The notes: generated by a model not told the origin, from the letters alone. A stretch of 64,000 bases of DNA from Lysinibacillus irui (GCF_028877475.1 NZ_CP113527.1:489501-553500); one strand, 5' to 3'; counted from the first letter of the stretch, positions 37,325 to 48,454 are shown. Made by a program: numbers and translations.

Positions 37325-38608
37325 ATGAAAAAACAATTTGGTTTACGACTTAAATTAGTGTTGTTTGTTAGTGTTCTTGCATTAATTACCTACAGTGTCA
37401 GTTTTATATTCATTGAGTTTTTACAACCGACTTTTTTCCCTGAAACTAATGGAAAATTGTTTCAAGTGATTACTTACACATTAGGTATTATATGGTCAGG
37501 TATATTGGCTGCTATTTTTAGTGTGATTTTAATCAAACCTTTACAGCAGCTTGAGCATTCTGCAACTCTTGTGGCAGAAGGGAAAATTGGACAGGATGTG
37601 CAAATGCCTAGAACAAATGATGAAATTCGATCAGTAGCAGAGGCCTTCCAACTAATGGTGTTAAATTTACGTCAAATGGTGGAAAGTATTGATCATAACT
37701 TCCAACAAACAAATCAGTCCATTATTCAACTCTCTGATGAGGCAGGAGTGGCGACAAAAAAGGCAGAAGGTATTGCCTCTACAGTGAAGCATATTTCTGC
37801 TGGTGCAGAAGCATCTGCAACAGCGGTACAAGATACTGCTGAAGCAATTGAGGATGTACGAGCACTTGCGACTGAAGTAAATAGTAGAGCAGAGGCATCC
37901 GCATCGCAATCAAAAGAGATCCTACATAATTTAACGACAACAACAAAAGCCATCGAAACACTAGTAAATAGTATCCAGCAAATTGCAACGGGTAATAATG
38001 AAGCATTAAAAAGCATTCATGCATTAGAAGAAAATGCTGGCCAAGTAGAACGCATTATTAGCTTAGTCGGAGACATTGCGGCACAAACAAATTTATTAGC
38101 ATTAAACGCCTCAATCGAAGCAGCACGTGCAGGAGAGCATGGAAAGGGCTTTGCGGTAGTAGCGGAAGAAGTACGTGGTTTAGCTGATGAAAGTGCGAAA
38201 GCAGTCCAAGGCATTACAGCTTTAATCCAGTCCATGCAGCAGAATGTAGAAGTAGTTGTTAAACAAATGAACGAACAAGTGGCTTTTGCAACAAAGGAAG
38301 CTGATCGTGTTTCTGAAACAACGACAGCAGTAGAAGGAATGGCATCTAATGTCCATGAAATGGCGACAGCAATTGTTGAGATTTCTACTTTAATTGAACA
38401 GCAAATGCATAATATTGAAACGACAGCACGACAATCACAGGAAGTCGCAGCCATAGCAGAAGAAACATCAGCGGGAGCACAAGAAGTTCGAAGTGCTGCT
38501 GAAGAGCAAGCCCATGCAATTGAACAGGTTGAACATCTTGCGCAAAGTTTAAAAAAGCAATCAGAAGCATTGCATAAAATGATTCAACAATTTGATAGAC
38601 AAGCATAG
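37325..38608 (+). CDS. Methyl-accepting chemotaxis protein lacking an external sensor domain
   Basis: 427 residues. Two membrane helices (about 9-30 and 47-70) are separated by only about 16 residues, so there is no extracellular ligand domain. A HAMP domain follows (about 70-125), then the cytoplasmic signalling hairpin with its conserved tip ([20 protein letters not shown]). It should control CheA; signals may come through partners, the membrane or HAMP itself. GAGGGG precedes ATG 37325. It interrupts the ywlE-rpiB neighbourhood known from B. subtilis. Confidence 0.93.
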   Translation: MKKQFGLRLKLVLFVSVLALITYSVSFIFIEFLQPTFFPETNGKLFQVITYTLGIIWSGILAAIFSVILIKPLQQLEHSATLVAEGKIGQDVQMPRTNDEIRSVAEAFQLMVLNLRQMVESIDHNFQQTNQSIIQLSDEAGVATKKAEGIASTVKHISAGAEASATAVQDTAEAIEDVRALATEVNSRAEASASQSKEILHNLTTTTKAIETLVNSIQQIATGNNEALKSIHALEENAGQVERIISLVGDIAAQTNLLALNASIEAARAGEHGKGFAVVAEEVRGLADESAKAVQGITALIQSMQQNVEVVVKQMNEQVAFATKEADRVSETTTAVEGMASNVHEMATAIVEISTLIEQQMHNIETTARQSQEVAAIAEETSAGAQEVRSAAEEQAHAIEQVEHLAQSLKKQSEALHKMIQQFDRQA

Positions 38609-38615
38609 TCCTATG

Positions 38616-38661
38616 GGCTATACATAATTGCGATGAAAATCGGATTATGTATAGTCTTTTT
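38616..38661 (+). terminator. Terminator after the chemotaxis gene
   Basis: A 13-bp stem (GGCTATACATAAT with ATTATGTATAGTC, one G-U pair), 15-base loop, followed by seven T. Confidence 0.88.
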
Positions 38662-38964
38662 TTCTTCCCTTTTGTCAGTAGTAAACTTCTATCTAAAAGT
38701 CGCCTTTATGTCCACTGCAAGTAAAAAGCTGAAAAAACTTTAGTAGATGGAATATTACAACAAAAGACTGTTATCCGAACTTATTAACACGATATTCACA
38801 TTATCCACAGAAAAATAGGTTTAAAAGTGAATGTTTTTATGTTAATATACAATAAACGTTCGTCTTTCGTGGGAAATCAACGTAAAAATACAAGAAAAAT
38901 CATGTTATTATTCGAAAAGAAGTGGTACACTAAGGTTGACTATAATTCGAAAAGAGGGAACCCA
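38662..38964 (+). other. Intergenic region before rpiB with DnaA boxes
   Basis: No gene is supported. DnaA-type 9-mers occur at 38771-38779 (TTATCCGAA, two mismatches), 38781-38789 (TTATTAACA, two mismatches) and 38801-38809 (TTATCCACA, perfect). Closer to rpiB, ATTCGAAAAG is directly repeated at about 38914 and 38945. An upstream in-frame extension of rpiB to 38827 is possible on paper but has no ribosome site. Confidence 0.6.
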
Positions 38965-39402
38965 GTGAGAATAGCAATTTCTTCTGATCACGGAGGCAAT
39001 AACTTACGTCGTGAGATTATGCAGCTATTAGATGAACTTCAAATTAGCTACGAAGATTTTGGTCCACAATCTGCGGATTCAGTAGACTATCCAGATTACG
39101 CAAAACCAGTTTCAGAGGGTGTTGCTAATGGAGAATTTGATAAAGGAATTTTAATTTGTGGTACAGGAATTGGTATGTCCATTGCTGCAAATAAAGTGAA
39201 AGGCATTCGTTGTGCATTAGTGCATGATGTATTTAGTGCCAAGGCAACACGTTGCCATAATGATTCAAATATTTTAGCGATGGGTGAACGCGTCATTGGT
39301 CCGGGCCTTGCAAGAGAAATTGCACAAACTTGGCTAGAGACAGATTTCGAAGGTGGCCGTCATGCACGCCGCATTGAAAAAATTACAGAACTAGAGCAAT
39401 AA
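38965..39402 (+). CDS. rpiB: Ribose-5-phosphate isomerase B
   Basis: 145 residues. SDHGGNNLRREI at the N-terminus, the catalytic cysteine in ILICGTGIGMSI, and HNDSNILAMGERVIG. It interconverts ribose 5-phosphate and ribulose 5-phosphate. GTG 38965 is chosen, with AGAGGGA 5-6 nt before it. Homologous to B. subtilis ywlF, in the same position relative to ywlG and glyA. Confidence 0.95.
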   Translation: MRIAISSDHGGNNLRREIMQLLDELQISYEDFGPQSADSVDYPDYAKPVSEGVANGEFDKGILICGTGIGMSIAANKVKGIRCALVHDVFSAKATRCHNDSNILAMGERVIGPGLAREIAQTWLETDFEGGRHARRIEKITELEQ

Positions 39403-39487
39403 AGATTTATTATTCCGTGAATGGCATTCGGAAAGGATGTCATTCATGGCATGATTTTAATGAATATAGATGAAGGAGCTGAGCTTA

Positions 39488-40030
39488 ATGGTTGTAAAAC
39501 AAATACGAACGCATTTGACTCAGTTACTCAGTGAATTTGAAGAGCAAGTCACTTTACGACCCCATACAATTTTTGTCGTAGGATGCTCTACATCTGAAGT
39601 GATTGGTCAGAAAATTGGCACAGCGGGTGCGTTGGAAATAGCTGAAGCCATTTACGAGCCGTTACAAGAATTTGCATCAAAACACCAGCTATATTTAGCA
39701 TTCCAAGGTTGTGAACATATTAACCGTGCTATTACGATGGAGGCATCAGCAGCTGAAAAGTTTGGCTATGATCCAGTAGCGGTAGTCCCAATACGCACGG
39801 CAGGTGGGTCAATGTCCGCTTATGCCTACACAAGATTTGCAAGCCCTGTGGTTGTGGAAACAGTCCAGGCACATGCTGGTATTGATATTGGACAAACATT
39901 AATTGGTATGCATTTAAAAGCGGTAGCTGTTCCAGTTCGAACATCAGTAAAAATGGTGGGCGAAGCAGTTGTCACAATTGCTACAACACGTCCGAAGCTA
40001 ATTGGCGGAGAACGTGCAGTATATAAATAA
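39488..40030 (+). CDS. ywlG: YwlG family protein (TIGR01440/DUF436), unknown function
   Basis: 180 residues. It matches the uncharacterised UPF0340/YwlG family: VVGCSTSEVIGQKIGTAG, FQGCEHINRA, QAHAGIDIGQTLIGMHL and TRPKLIGGERAVY are its conserved blocks. The fixed position between rpiB and glyA in Bacillaceae hints at a link with one-carbon or nucleotide metabolism, but no activity can be assigned. ATG 39488 follows AAGGAG; an in-frame ATG at 39470 has no ribosome site. Confidence 0.88.
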   Translation: MVVKQIRTHLTQLLSEFEEQVTLRPHTIFVVGCSTSEVIGQKIGTAGALEIAEAIYEPLQEFASKHQLYLAFQGCEHINRAITMEASAAEKFGYDPVAVVPIRTAGGSMSAYAYTRFASPVVVETVQAHAGIDIGQTLIGMHLKAVAVPVRTSVKMVGEAVVTIATTRPKLIGGERAVYK

Positions 40031-40085
40031 TTACCACTTTTATCTGTGGTATAGATAAACGATACTTTAGGAGGCTTTTTCTAAC

Positions 40086-41327
40086 ATGGCATATGAAAAA
40101 TTAGCAGTACAAGACAAAGCAGTATTAGATGGAATTCTTGCAGAGAAAAAACGTCAACAAGCAAATATTGAATTGATTGCATCAGAAAACTTTGTATCAG
40201 AAGCAGTTATGGAAGCACAAGGCTCTGTACTGACAAATAAATACGCTGAAGGCTATCCGGGTAAACGTTACTATGGTGGATGTGAACATGTAGACGTTGT
40301 AGAAGATATCGCGCGTGACCGTGTGAAAGAAATCTTTGGTGCGGAATATGCAAACGTCCAACCTCACTCAGGTGCGCAAGCAAATATGGCTGTGTACCAC
40401 ACAATTTTAGAACCAGGTGACACGGTTCTTGGTATGAACCTTTCTCATGGTGGTCACTTAACACACGGATCACCAGTAAACTTCTCTGGTATTCTATACA
40501 ATTTTGTGGAATACGGTGTAACAAAAGATACGCAAGTAATTGATTATGAAGATGTACGTCAAAAGGCATTAGAACATAAGCCAAAACTTATTGTTGCAGG
40601 TGCTTCAGCTTATCCACGTGAAATCGATTTCTCTAAATTCCGTGAAATAGCAGACGAAGTAGGCGCATATTTCATGGTTGATATGGCGCACATTGCTGGT
40701 CTAGTTGCGGCTGGCGAACACCAATCACCAGTGCCATATGCTGATTTTGTTACATCAACAACACATAAAACATTACGTGGACCTCGTGGTGGACTAATTC
40801 TTGCTTCAAAAGAATGGGAGCAAAAACTAAATAAATCTGTTTTCCCTGGTATACAAGGTGGTCCATTAATGCATGTTATTGCAGCTAAAGCTGTAGCATT
40901 TGGCGAAGCATTACAACCAGAATTTAAAGACTATGCGAAGCAAATTAAAGCGAATGCAAAAGCGTTAGCTGAAGTTCTAATTGCTGAAGGTGTTGAAATT
41001 GTATCTGGTGGTACAGATAACCACTTATTACTACTTAACGTTAAATCTCTTGGTTTAACAGGTAAAGTTGCTGAGCATGCACTTGATGAAGTAGGTATTA
41101 CAACGAATAAAAACACGATTCCTTACGATACTGAATCTCCATTTGTTACTTCTGGTATTCGTATTGGTACGCCAGCTGTTACTTCTCGTGGCTTTAAAGA
41201 GGAAGATATGAAAGAAGTTGGAGAAATTATTGCAGCTGTTCTAAAAAATCCTGAAGATGAAGCAGTTAAAGCGGAAGCAAAAGAGCGCGTGAAAGCATTA
41301 ACGGATAAACATCCATTATACGCATAA
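40086..41327 (+). CDS. glyA: Serine hydroxymethyltransferase
   Basis: 413 residues. PLP fold type I with the cofactor lysine (Lys228) in [15 protein letters not shown]-terminal [13 protein letters not shown] and [13 protein letters not shown] are invariant in the family. It converts serine and tetrahydrofolate to glycine and methylene-tetrahydrofolate. AGGAGG precedes ATG 40086. A terminator follows. Confidence 0.98.
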   Translation: MAYEKLAVQDKAVLDGILAEKKRQQANIELIASENFVSEAVMEAQGSVLTNKYAEGYPGKRYYGGCEHVDVVEDIARDRVKEIFGAEYANVQPHSGAQANMAVYHTILEPGDTVLGMNLSHGGHLTHGSPVNFSGILYNFVEYGVTKDTQVIDYEDVRQKALEHKPKLIVAGASAYPREIDFSKFREIADEVGAYFMVDMAHIAGLVAAGEHQSPVPYADFVTSTTHKTLRGPRGGLILASKEWEQKLNKSVFPGIQGGPLMHVIAAKAVAFGEALQPEFKDYAKQIKANAKALAEVLIAEGVEIVSGGTDNHLLLLNVKSLGLTGKVAEHALDEVGITTNKNTIPYDTESPFVTSGIRIGTPAVTSRGFKEEDMKEVGEIIAAVLKNPEDEAVKAEAKERVKALTDKHPLYA

Positions 41328-41338
41328 TAGAATAATAG

Positions 41339-41385
41339 GGCTGTGTTTAGAGTACATTTTTTACTTTAAACACAGTCTTTTATTT
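41339..41385 (+). terminator. Terminator after glyA
   Basis: An 11-bp stem (GGCTGTGTTTA with TAAACACAGTC, one G-U pair) with an A/T loop, followed by TTTTATTTTT. Confidence 0.85.
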
Positions 41386-41612
41386 TTCGGAAATATAGGG
41401 TTAAACTGTAAAATGCATCTTTTTTCTAATAAAGTAGAATAATCCTCTTATTTTTGAATAAATTTACATAAAACAGGTATAAAGGGATATATTATAGTAT
41501 GCTGAGGACAGATAATGTCCTAGAAAAGAAGTTTTTTTTCACAAAAGTGAAAATTTAATTAAATTTTATGTACAATGGAAATGGGATGAAGTGATAGAGA
41601 CGGAGGGGTTGG

Positions 41613-43769
41613 ATGGTCACTAAATCGTTAGACATAGATCATGATGTTTTATTAAACAGCATTCGCAAGTTAGGGGATAATTCGAAAGAAAGTTACGTTA
41701 TTTTTGATGCAACCAATTGTCAGTGCATACTGGAATGTAGTGATTCTTTTTGTACGCTTACAAATGCTTCGCGGTCACAAATCCTAAATACTAATTTTTT
41801 TTCATGGCTTTCTATGGATGAAGAAAAGACAACCATTGAAATGATGAAAGAAAAAATACATAACGGCATAATGGTACAAGCGAAGCTTACTCATAATACC
41901 ATTAATAAACACCCCTTTTGGGCGGAAATACAAGCATTACCATTTTGTAATGAGGCAAATGTAACGCAATTTGTTCTAGTACTTGTGAAGGATGTTACCT
42001 ATTATCATACAGAAGATTTCTTTATGCGTTTAGAAAATGATATGTACAAGGCGATTGAAAGAGATAGCAGCTTTGAACAAAAAATGAAAATGATATGCCG
42101 TGGACTTGATGAATTTTTCATGCCGAATATTTCAAGTATGGTTCTCATTAAAAAGGACGCAAAACAATTGCAAGTATTTACAGGTGAGGATGAATCACGA
42201 TGTGTACCAAAATGTTGTGAAAACAATGAATTTTTTACGGAAATTATGCAGTCAGAAACATCTACGTTCATTGAAAATTTAGATGAAGTAGATATTCCTG
42301 TAGAACATAAAAAATATGCAACATTGTCTCAAATGCCATATGGTTGGTTTATACCAATACGCAATCAACAACGGCAAGTGATAGGACTTTTTTCGATATT
42401 TGGTCAAAAAACGTTAAGTGACCAAAAGTTTTTGAAAAATATGTTTCGGAAAATGGGGGCACTAGTTGCCTTAGCTTTTTCGTATGCGAAGACGCAGAAA
42501 AAAATATGGAGTTTAGCCTACACAGATATTACAACGGGTTTACCAAATCGCCACAGCTTCGTTAATTCTCTCGAAAAAGTAGTTGAACAGGGTCAAAGTG
42601 GCTTTATTAAAATATTAAAACCAAGTGAATTTCACCAAGTAGTCGAATTATACGGACGGGAAATTGGTGATGAACTTTTAAGACAACTTGCCAAACGACT
42701 TGAGCAAGACAAGCCTGAATACCATGAATATGTTGCTAGATTTACAAGTTCTAGTCTTATTATGTCTACAATAGCACAGCATGAAAATTTACAAGATTAC
42801 GAAGTGCGGATAAAGGAAACAATTCGTCAGCCATTTGTTATTGGAGGAAAGCAAATCTATATAACGTTAAAAACAGGTATTGCTTCTTATAATAATAGTA
42901 CAAAAATCAAAGATGCAATCCGTTTTGCTGACAATGCTCTCTCCTTTGCTATCGATAAGCCAGGTACACATACAGAAATATTTACGACAGAGAAAAATGA
43001 TGCACTTGTGCAGAAAATGACCATTTTAAACCATTTATCTCAAGCGATTAAAAATAAAGAAATTACAGTCCATTTACAGCCTAAAGTAGATTTACGTAAT
43101 GGCGAAATTAAAAGTATTGAAGCTCTAGCACGTTGGATTTCTCCTAAGCTAGGTTTTGTTTCACCAGCAATCTTTATTCCAGTAGCAGAAAGTGTGGGAA
43201 AGGTTCGGGAAATTGATGTTCAAGTTCTAGAAACTGTACTCTCATGGCTTTCACAGCGTCAACGGTTAGGAAAAAATTTAGTGAGAGTAGCAGTCAATAT
43301 TTCACCAGATCATTTTTACTATCCACATTTTGTTCAGGATACAGTAAAACTAGTTTGGAAATATAAGATTGATCCTAGTTATATCATTTTAGAGGTAACA
43401 GAAAATATTGGCCTAGTAGATTTCCAATCTGCCTATAAAATTATTCAAGAGCTAAAGAGCTATGGCTTTAAAACATCAGTAGATGATTTTGGCACAGGTT
43501 TTTCATCATTAAGTTATTTGCAACAATTACCGTTCACTGAATTAAAGATTGATCGGAGCTTTATTAATGCAATTGAAGATGCTGCAACACTGGCTATAGT
43601 GCGCTCTATCATTCAACTGGCATTAAATTTAGGGATGACATCAGTAGCAGAGGGGATTGAAACAGAGGAACAGGTTGAAATTTTACGTACGCTTGGCTGT
43701 ACTGTGGGACAAGGGTATTTCTACTATAAACCAATGACAATTGAACAATTAGATACAATCCTTGAATAA
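41613..43769 (+). CDS. PAS-GAF-degenerate GGDEF-EAL protein, probable c-di-GMP phosphodiesterase
   Basis: 718 residues, no membrane helix. A PAS-like region (1-130), a GAF-like region (about 145-285), a GGDEF fold (about 305-455) whose active-site loop reads RFTSSSLI instead of GGDEF, then an EAL domain (about 470-718). The EAL part keeps EALARW, NISPDHF, EVTENIGL, DDFGTGFSS and ELKIDRSF, so hydrolysis of c-di-GMP is likely while cyclase activity is not. GGAGGGG precedes ATG 41613. It sits alone between glyA and upp with terminators either side, an insertion relative to the usual order. Confidence 0.92.
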   Translation: MVTKSLDIDHDVLLNSIRKLGDNSKESYVIFDATNCQCILECSDSFCTLTNASRSQILNTNFFSWLSMDEEKTTIEMMKEKIHNGIMVQAKLTHNTINKHPFWAEIQALPFCNEANVTQFVLVLVKDVTYYHTEDFFMRLENDMYKAIERDSSFEQKMKMICRGLDEFFMPNISSMVLIKKDAKQLQVFTGEDESRCVPKCCENNEFFTEIMQSETSTFIENLDEVDIPVEHKKYATLSQMPYGWFIPIRNQQRQVIGLFSIFGQKTLSDQKFLKNMFRKMGALVALAFSYAKTQKKIWSLAYTDITTGLPNRHSFVNSLEKVVEQGQSGFIKILKPSEFHQVVELYGREIGDELLRQLAKRLEQDKPEYHEYVARFTSSSLIMSTIAQHENLQDYEVRIKETIRQPFVIGGKQIYITLKTGIASYNNSTKIKDAIRFADNALSFAIDKPGTHTEIFTTEKNDALVQKMTILNHLSQAIKNKEITVHLQPKVDLRNGEIKSIEALARWISPKLGFVSPAIFIPVAESVGKVREIDVQVLETVLSWLSQRQRLGKNLVRVAVNISPDHFYYPHFVQDTVKLVWKYKIDPSYIILEVTENIGLVDFQSAYKIIQELKSYGFKTSVDDFGTGFSSLSYLQQLPFTELKIDRSFINAIEDAATLAIVRSIIQLALNLGMTSVAEGIETEEQVEILRTLGCTVGQGYFYYKPMTIEQLDTILE

Positions 43770-43798
43770 TAACTTATTTTTGTCAAAAGAACTATAAC

Positions 43799-43846
43799 AA
43801 AAGGAGTCGTCCTAAATTTATTTTTGAGGCGACTCCTTTTTTCTGT
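43799..43846 (+). terminator. Terminator after the EAL gene
   Basis: A 12-13 bp stem (AAAGGAGTCGTC with GGCGACTCCTTT, one G-U pair), A/T loop, followed by TTTTTT. Confidence 0.88.
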
Positions 43847-43896
43847 TATACTAGTTGAGATAAAAATGAAATCCGAACGGTTAGGAGAGAATCCCT

Positions 43897-44526
43897 TTGA
43901 GCAAAGTCTATGTATTTGATCATCCACTAATCCAACACAAGTTAACTTATATTCGTGATAAGAACACAGGAACAAAAGAATTTCGTGAGCTAGTAGACGA
44001 AGTAGCAACACTTATGGCGTTTGAAATCACACGTGATATGCCTGTAGAAGAAATTGAAATTGAAACACCTGTAACCATTGCAAAAACAAAAGTACTATCT
44101 GGTAAAAAGCTTGCTATCGTACCAATTCTACGTGCAGGTATCGGCATGGTAGATGGCGTATTGAAGCTTATCCCAGCTGCAAAAGTTGGACATATTGGTC
44201 TTTATCGTGACCCTGAAACATTAAAGCCAGTTGAATATTATGCAAAATTGCCTGCAGATGTTGAAGAACGTGATTTCATTATTGTAGATCCAATGCTTGC
44301 AACTGGTGGTTCAGCAGTGGAAGCTATCCATTCATTGAAGAAACGTGGAGCTAAAAACATTAAATTCATGTGCTTAATCGCTGCACCAGAGGGCGTAAAA
44401 GCTATTCAGGAAGAACATTCGGATGTAGATATTTACATTGCTGCTCTTGATGAAAAATTAAATGATCATGGCTATATTGTTCCTGGTCTAGGTGATGCAG
44501 GAGACCGCCTATTCGGTACAAAATAA
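43897..44526 (+). CDS. upp: Uracil phosphoribosyltransferase
   Basis: 209 residues. PRPP-binding loop [29 protein letters not shown] and the C-terminal uracil-binding [12 protein letters not shown]. It makes UMP from uracil and PRPP. TTG 43897 with TAGGAGAG upstream. Upp precedes mnaA and the atp operon as in related genomes. Confidence 0.97.
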   Translation: MSKVYVFDHPLIQHKLTYIRDKNTGTKEFRELVDEVATLMAFEITRDMPVEEIEIETPVTIAKTKVLSGKKLAIVPILRAGIGMVDGVLKLIPAAKVGHIGLYRDPETLKPVEYYAKLPADVEERDFIIVDPMLATGGSAVEAIHSLKKRGAKNIKFMCLIAAPEGVKAIQEEHSDVDIYIAALDEKLNDHGYIVPGLGDAGDRLFGTK

Positions 44527-44570
44527 ACATCAATACATGAAATTCCTTTATTTAGGAAGAAACTAATAAC

Positions 44571-44606
44571 TTGTGAAAGCGTCCTTCAAATTGAAGGGCG
44601 TTTCAT
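44571..44606 (+). terminator. Probable weak terminator after upp
   Basis: CGTCCTTCAA pairs with TTGAAGGGCG, with an extra GAAA/TTTC helix after a one-base bulge; no proper T run follows. Confidence 0.45.
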
Positions 44607-44696
44607 AGTATGTTTGGGCAAGTACATCTCTTGATAGCAATCAACGGATGTGGCTAACCTTCTCATACAATAACAAAAAGGACGGTGCAGATCGTT

Positions 44697-45818
44697 TTGA
44701 CAAAGAAATGGAAAGTAATGACGATTTTTGGTACAAGACCAGAAGCAATTAAAATGGCTCCTCTCGTTTTAGAGTTACAAAAGTATCCAGAGCAAATAGA
44801 ATCTATTGTAACCGTAACAGCACAGCATCGCCAAATGCTTGATCAAGTACTAGAGACATTTAAAATTACACCTAACTATGATTTAAATATTATGAAGGAT
44901 CGTCAAACATTAATTGATGTCACAACAAACGCTTTACAGGGCTTAGATAAAGTAATGAAAGAAGCACAACCTGATATCGTTTTAGTACATGGTGATACAG
45001 CGACGACTTTTATTGCCAGCTTGGCGGCATTTTATAATCAAATAGCTATCGGACATGTGGAAGCTGGTCTTCGTACGTGGAACAAATATTCACCGTACCC
45101 TGAGGAAATGAATCGTCAACTAACAGGTGTGATGGCTGATTTGCATTTTGCACCAACAGAGGTATCTAAAAAGAATCTACTAGATGAAAATAAAAACCCA
45201 GATACTATTTTCGTGACGGGTAACACAGCTATTGACGCATTAGCAACAACGGTTAGCGAGCATTACACTCATCCAGTATTAGAAAAAATAGGTGAGGATC
45301 GCATGATTTTATTAACGGCACACCGTCGAGAAAATTTAGGTGAGCCCATGCGTCATATGTTCAAAGCGATCACAAGAATACTAGCAGAGCATGAGGATGT
45401 ACAAGTTGTTTATCCTGTGCACATGAATCCTGCTGTAAGAGAAATTGCCAATGAAATCTTAGGTGAAAATAATCGTGTGCATTTAATAGAGCCACTTGAA
45501 GTGTTTGATTTCCATAACTTTGCAGCCAATTCATATATGATCCTAACGGATTCAGGAGGCGTGCAGGAGGAAGCCCCATCATTAGGGAAACCAGTGCTAG
45601 TGCTTAGGGATACAACAGAACGTCCAGAAGGGATTGCAGCTGGAACATTAAAGCTAGCAGGAACAGAAGAGGAAACAATTTATGCCTTAGCTAAAGAGTT
45701 ACTAACAGATAAAAACGCCTACGAAGCAATGGCAAAAGCATCAAATCCTTATGGGGATGGACATGCATCTAAGCGTATTGTAGAGGCATTGCTAGGATTT
45801 TTACTAAAAACTAATTAA
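44697..45818 (+). CDS. mnaA: UDP-N-acetylglucosamine 2-epimerase (non-hydrolysing)
   Basis: About 373 residues. TIFGTRPEAIKMAPL, VTAQHRQMLDQVL, VEAGLRT, TAHRRENLG and the C-terminal DSGGVQEEAPSLGKP are the family's UDP-sugar and catalytic blocks. It interconverts UDP-GlcNAc and UDP-ManNAc for teichoic-acid linkage units. TTG 44697 is preferred by alignment to B. subtilis and spacing from AAAGGACGGTG; GTG 44685 is inside that ribosome site. A strong terminator follows. Confidence 0.95.
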   Translation: MTKKWKVMTIFGTRPEAIKMAPLVLELQKYPEQIESIVTVTAQHRQMLDQVLETFKITPNYDLNIMKDRQTLIDVTTNALQGLDKVMKEAQPDIVLVHGDTATTFIASLAAFYNQIAIGHVEAGLRTWNKYSPYPEEMNRQLTGVMADLHFAPTEVSKKNLLDENKNPDTIFVTGNTAIDALATTVSEHYTHPVLEKIGEDRMILLTAHRRENLGEPMRHMFKAITRILAEHEDVQVVYPVHMNPAVREIANEILGENNRVHLIEPLEVFDFHNFAANSYMILTDSGGVQEEAPSLGKPVLVLRDTTERPEGIAAGTLKLAGTEEETIYALAKELLTDKNAYEAMAKASNPYGDGHASKRIVEALLGFLLKTN

Positions 45819-45870
45819 TGTACTAATTTTTATTGTGAAAAATAAGTCTAATGTACCTATTGGAATGGGT

Positions 45871-45913
45871 AAGCTAATTTACGAGCATAATCATGTCGTA
45901 AATTAGCTTTTTT
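45871..45913 (+). terminator. Terminator after mnaA
   Basis: A perfect 14-bp stem (AAGCTAATTTACGA with TCGTAAATTAGCTT), 10-base loop, then a T run. Confidence 0.93.
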
Positions 45914-45945
45914 AATGCGTCAAGAAAATAGGAGGTTTTGAAACT

Positions 45946-46023
45946 ATGAAATTTCATACACAAATTTGTCAACAATTTGACAAGAGTATAGAGGCTGTGA
46001 AGTTTTTCTCCTTTACCAATTGA
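45946..46023 (+). CDS. Possible 25-residue peptide before the atp operon
   Basis: ATG 45946 follows GGAGG (45931-45935) at 10 nt. The frame encodes 25 residues, partly amphipathic (KFHTQICQQFDKSIEAVKFF). It could be a leader peptide for the atp operon or chance; no conserved features are recognised. Confidence 0.25.
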   Translation: MKFHTQICQQFDKSIEAVKFFSFTN

Positions 46024-46354
46024 CTTCAAATATCACCTATTGTATGCTTACAAAGGGTAAGAATGATAAGGGTTTCTGTTCATAAATAGGACGTTGAAAC
46101 ACTTGTTATATCAACTTTCTACTAAATTGACAGTTCAAAATAAAACTGTCGATTTGCAACGTTTTGTGCGTTTCGGTTTTTACCGAGTCGGTAAGGGGTG
46201 TAAGTTATTTTTGGGCATTTACACCTGTAATTGAAATGACTCTCCCATTACTATTCCGCTGTGAGTAGTGCTTTTCACTGCTCTTTTCTGATTTCACATA
46301 GTGGTCAGCAAACGTTTTCATTACTCGAAAAAATGATTCAGGAGATTACAACCA
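46024..46354 (+). promoter_or_regulatory. Upstream region of the atp operon with several dyads
   Basis: No gene is seen. A palindrome TTACCGAGTCGGTAA (46180-46194, 7-bp arms, one central base) is followed by a second dyad GGTGTAA (46197-46203) with TTACACC (46219-46225), then by a terminator-like hairpin GAGTAGTG/CACTGCTC with TTTTCT at about 46264-46290. These are candidate regulatory sites or attenuator for the atp genes. The promoter itself was not identified with confidence. Confidence 0.5.
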
Positions 46355-46726
46355 ATGCTAGATTTGCATCACATTTTTGCTGTGCAGAAGAGGGCGTTAT
46401 TTTTTTTGCTTGCACTCTGCGCATTAGGCTGGGGATTCACTCCCTATCAAACTGTTTTTGCGGGCATCGCAGTAGGTGCATTTTTTGGTACGTATAATTT
46501 TTGGATTTTAGTTCGCCGGATGGAAAAGTTTGATCGATCCATTAGTGAAGGGAAGAAAATAGGCTCACTTGGTACAGCGCTTCGCTTTGGATCAGGTGTT
46601 GCGGCAGTCGCAATAGCCATTTCGTTGCCAAACTATTTTCACTTAATTAGCACGGTTATAGGGCTAATGATTCCGTACGTTTTTCTCTTTGTCGAGAGAA
46701 TTGTGTCACATGTAAGGAACCGCTAA
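46355..46726 (+). CDS. atpI: ATP synthase protein I
   Basis: 123 residues with four hydrophobic segments and the polar loop RRMEKFDRSISEGKK between the second and third, as in AtpI. It is a membrane chaperone for c-ring assembly and has been linked to magnesium transport. AGGAGA precedes ATG 46355. First gene of the atp operon. Confidence 0.88.
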   Translation: MLDLHHIFAVQKRALFFLLALCALGWGFTPYQTVFAGIAVGAFFGTYNFWILVRRMEKFDRSISEGKKIGSLGTALRFGSGVAAVAIAISLPNYFHLISTVIGLMIPYVFLFVERIVSHVRNR

Positions 46727-46753
46727 TGTGCTTTAAATTAGAAAGAGAGGTGA

Positions 46754-47473
<720 letters not shown>

Positions 47474-47478
47474 TATAA

Positions 47479-47763
<285 letters not shown>

Positions 47764-47935
47764 TTCAGTTGAACACTGAATTTTACTAGTGGCGAAGCAG
47801 GATTCTCCAGATGAAACTTCGCCCTTCATTTTGGAACTGATAAAAGCTATGTGTAAATATAGCTTTTTAAAATAGGTAGTTTTTTAGTTAATAAATTATG
47901 TTGAAGTTAAAGCTCTTGAAGGGAGTGAAACAATC

Positions 47936-48454
47936 GTGTTTTTAGATAATCTTGTACTAGGTGCAGGCGCTGGATTTAATAGCGGAGACATCATCGCAAC
48001 ATTAGTTATCTTCTTAGTATTAATGTTCTTACTTAAGAAAGTAGCTTGGGGTCCACTTATGGGCATCATGCAACAACGTGAAGAATTAGTAGCGAGTGAA
48101 ATCGAAGCAGCTGAAAAAGCGCGCAAAGAATCGCACCAATTTTTAGAAGAACAAAAGAGCCTTCTTAAAGAAGCTCGTACGGAAGCACAATCGATTGTTG
48201 AAGGCGCTAAGAAGCAAGGCGAACTACAAAAAGAAGAAATTCTTACTGCAGCTCGTAATGAAGCAAACCGCTTAAAAGAATCAGCTTTACGTGAAATTGA
48301 GTCTGAAAAAGAAAAAGCTATTGCAGCTGTACGTGATGAAGTCGTTTCATTATCTGTACTTGCAGCATCTAAAGTCCTTAGCAAAGAGATTTCTGAGGCA
48401 GACAACCGTGCTCTAATTGAAGAGACGATTGCGAAGGCAGGGGAAGCTCGATGA
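47936..48454 (+). CDS. atpF: ATP synthase subunit b
   Basis: 172 residues: one N-terminal membrane helix (about 15-35) and a long charged helical stalk (40-172), the usual b-subunit layout of the peripheral stalk. GTG 47936 with AAGGGAGTG upstream. It overlaps atpH by 4 nt (ATGA). Confidence 0.96.
   Translation: MFLDNLVLGAGAGFNSGDIIATLVIFLVLMFLLKKVAWGPLMGIMQQREELVASEIEAAEKARKESHQFLEEQKSLLKEARTEAQSIVEGAKKQGELQKEEILTAARNEANRLKESALREIESEKEKAIAAVRDEVVSLSVLAASKVLSKEISEADNRALIEETIAKAGEAR

Noticed and set aside
41386-41612. c-di-GMP riboswitch before the EAL gene
   Set aside because: Only small hairpins (GGAC/GTCC, TTTTCAC/GTGAAAA) are present; the GEMM consensus was not found by eye.
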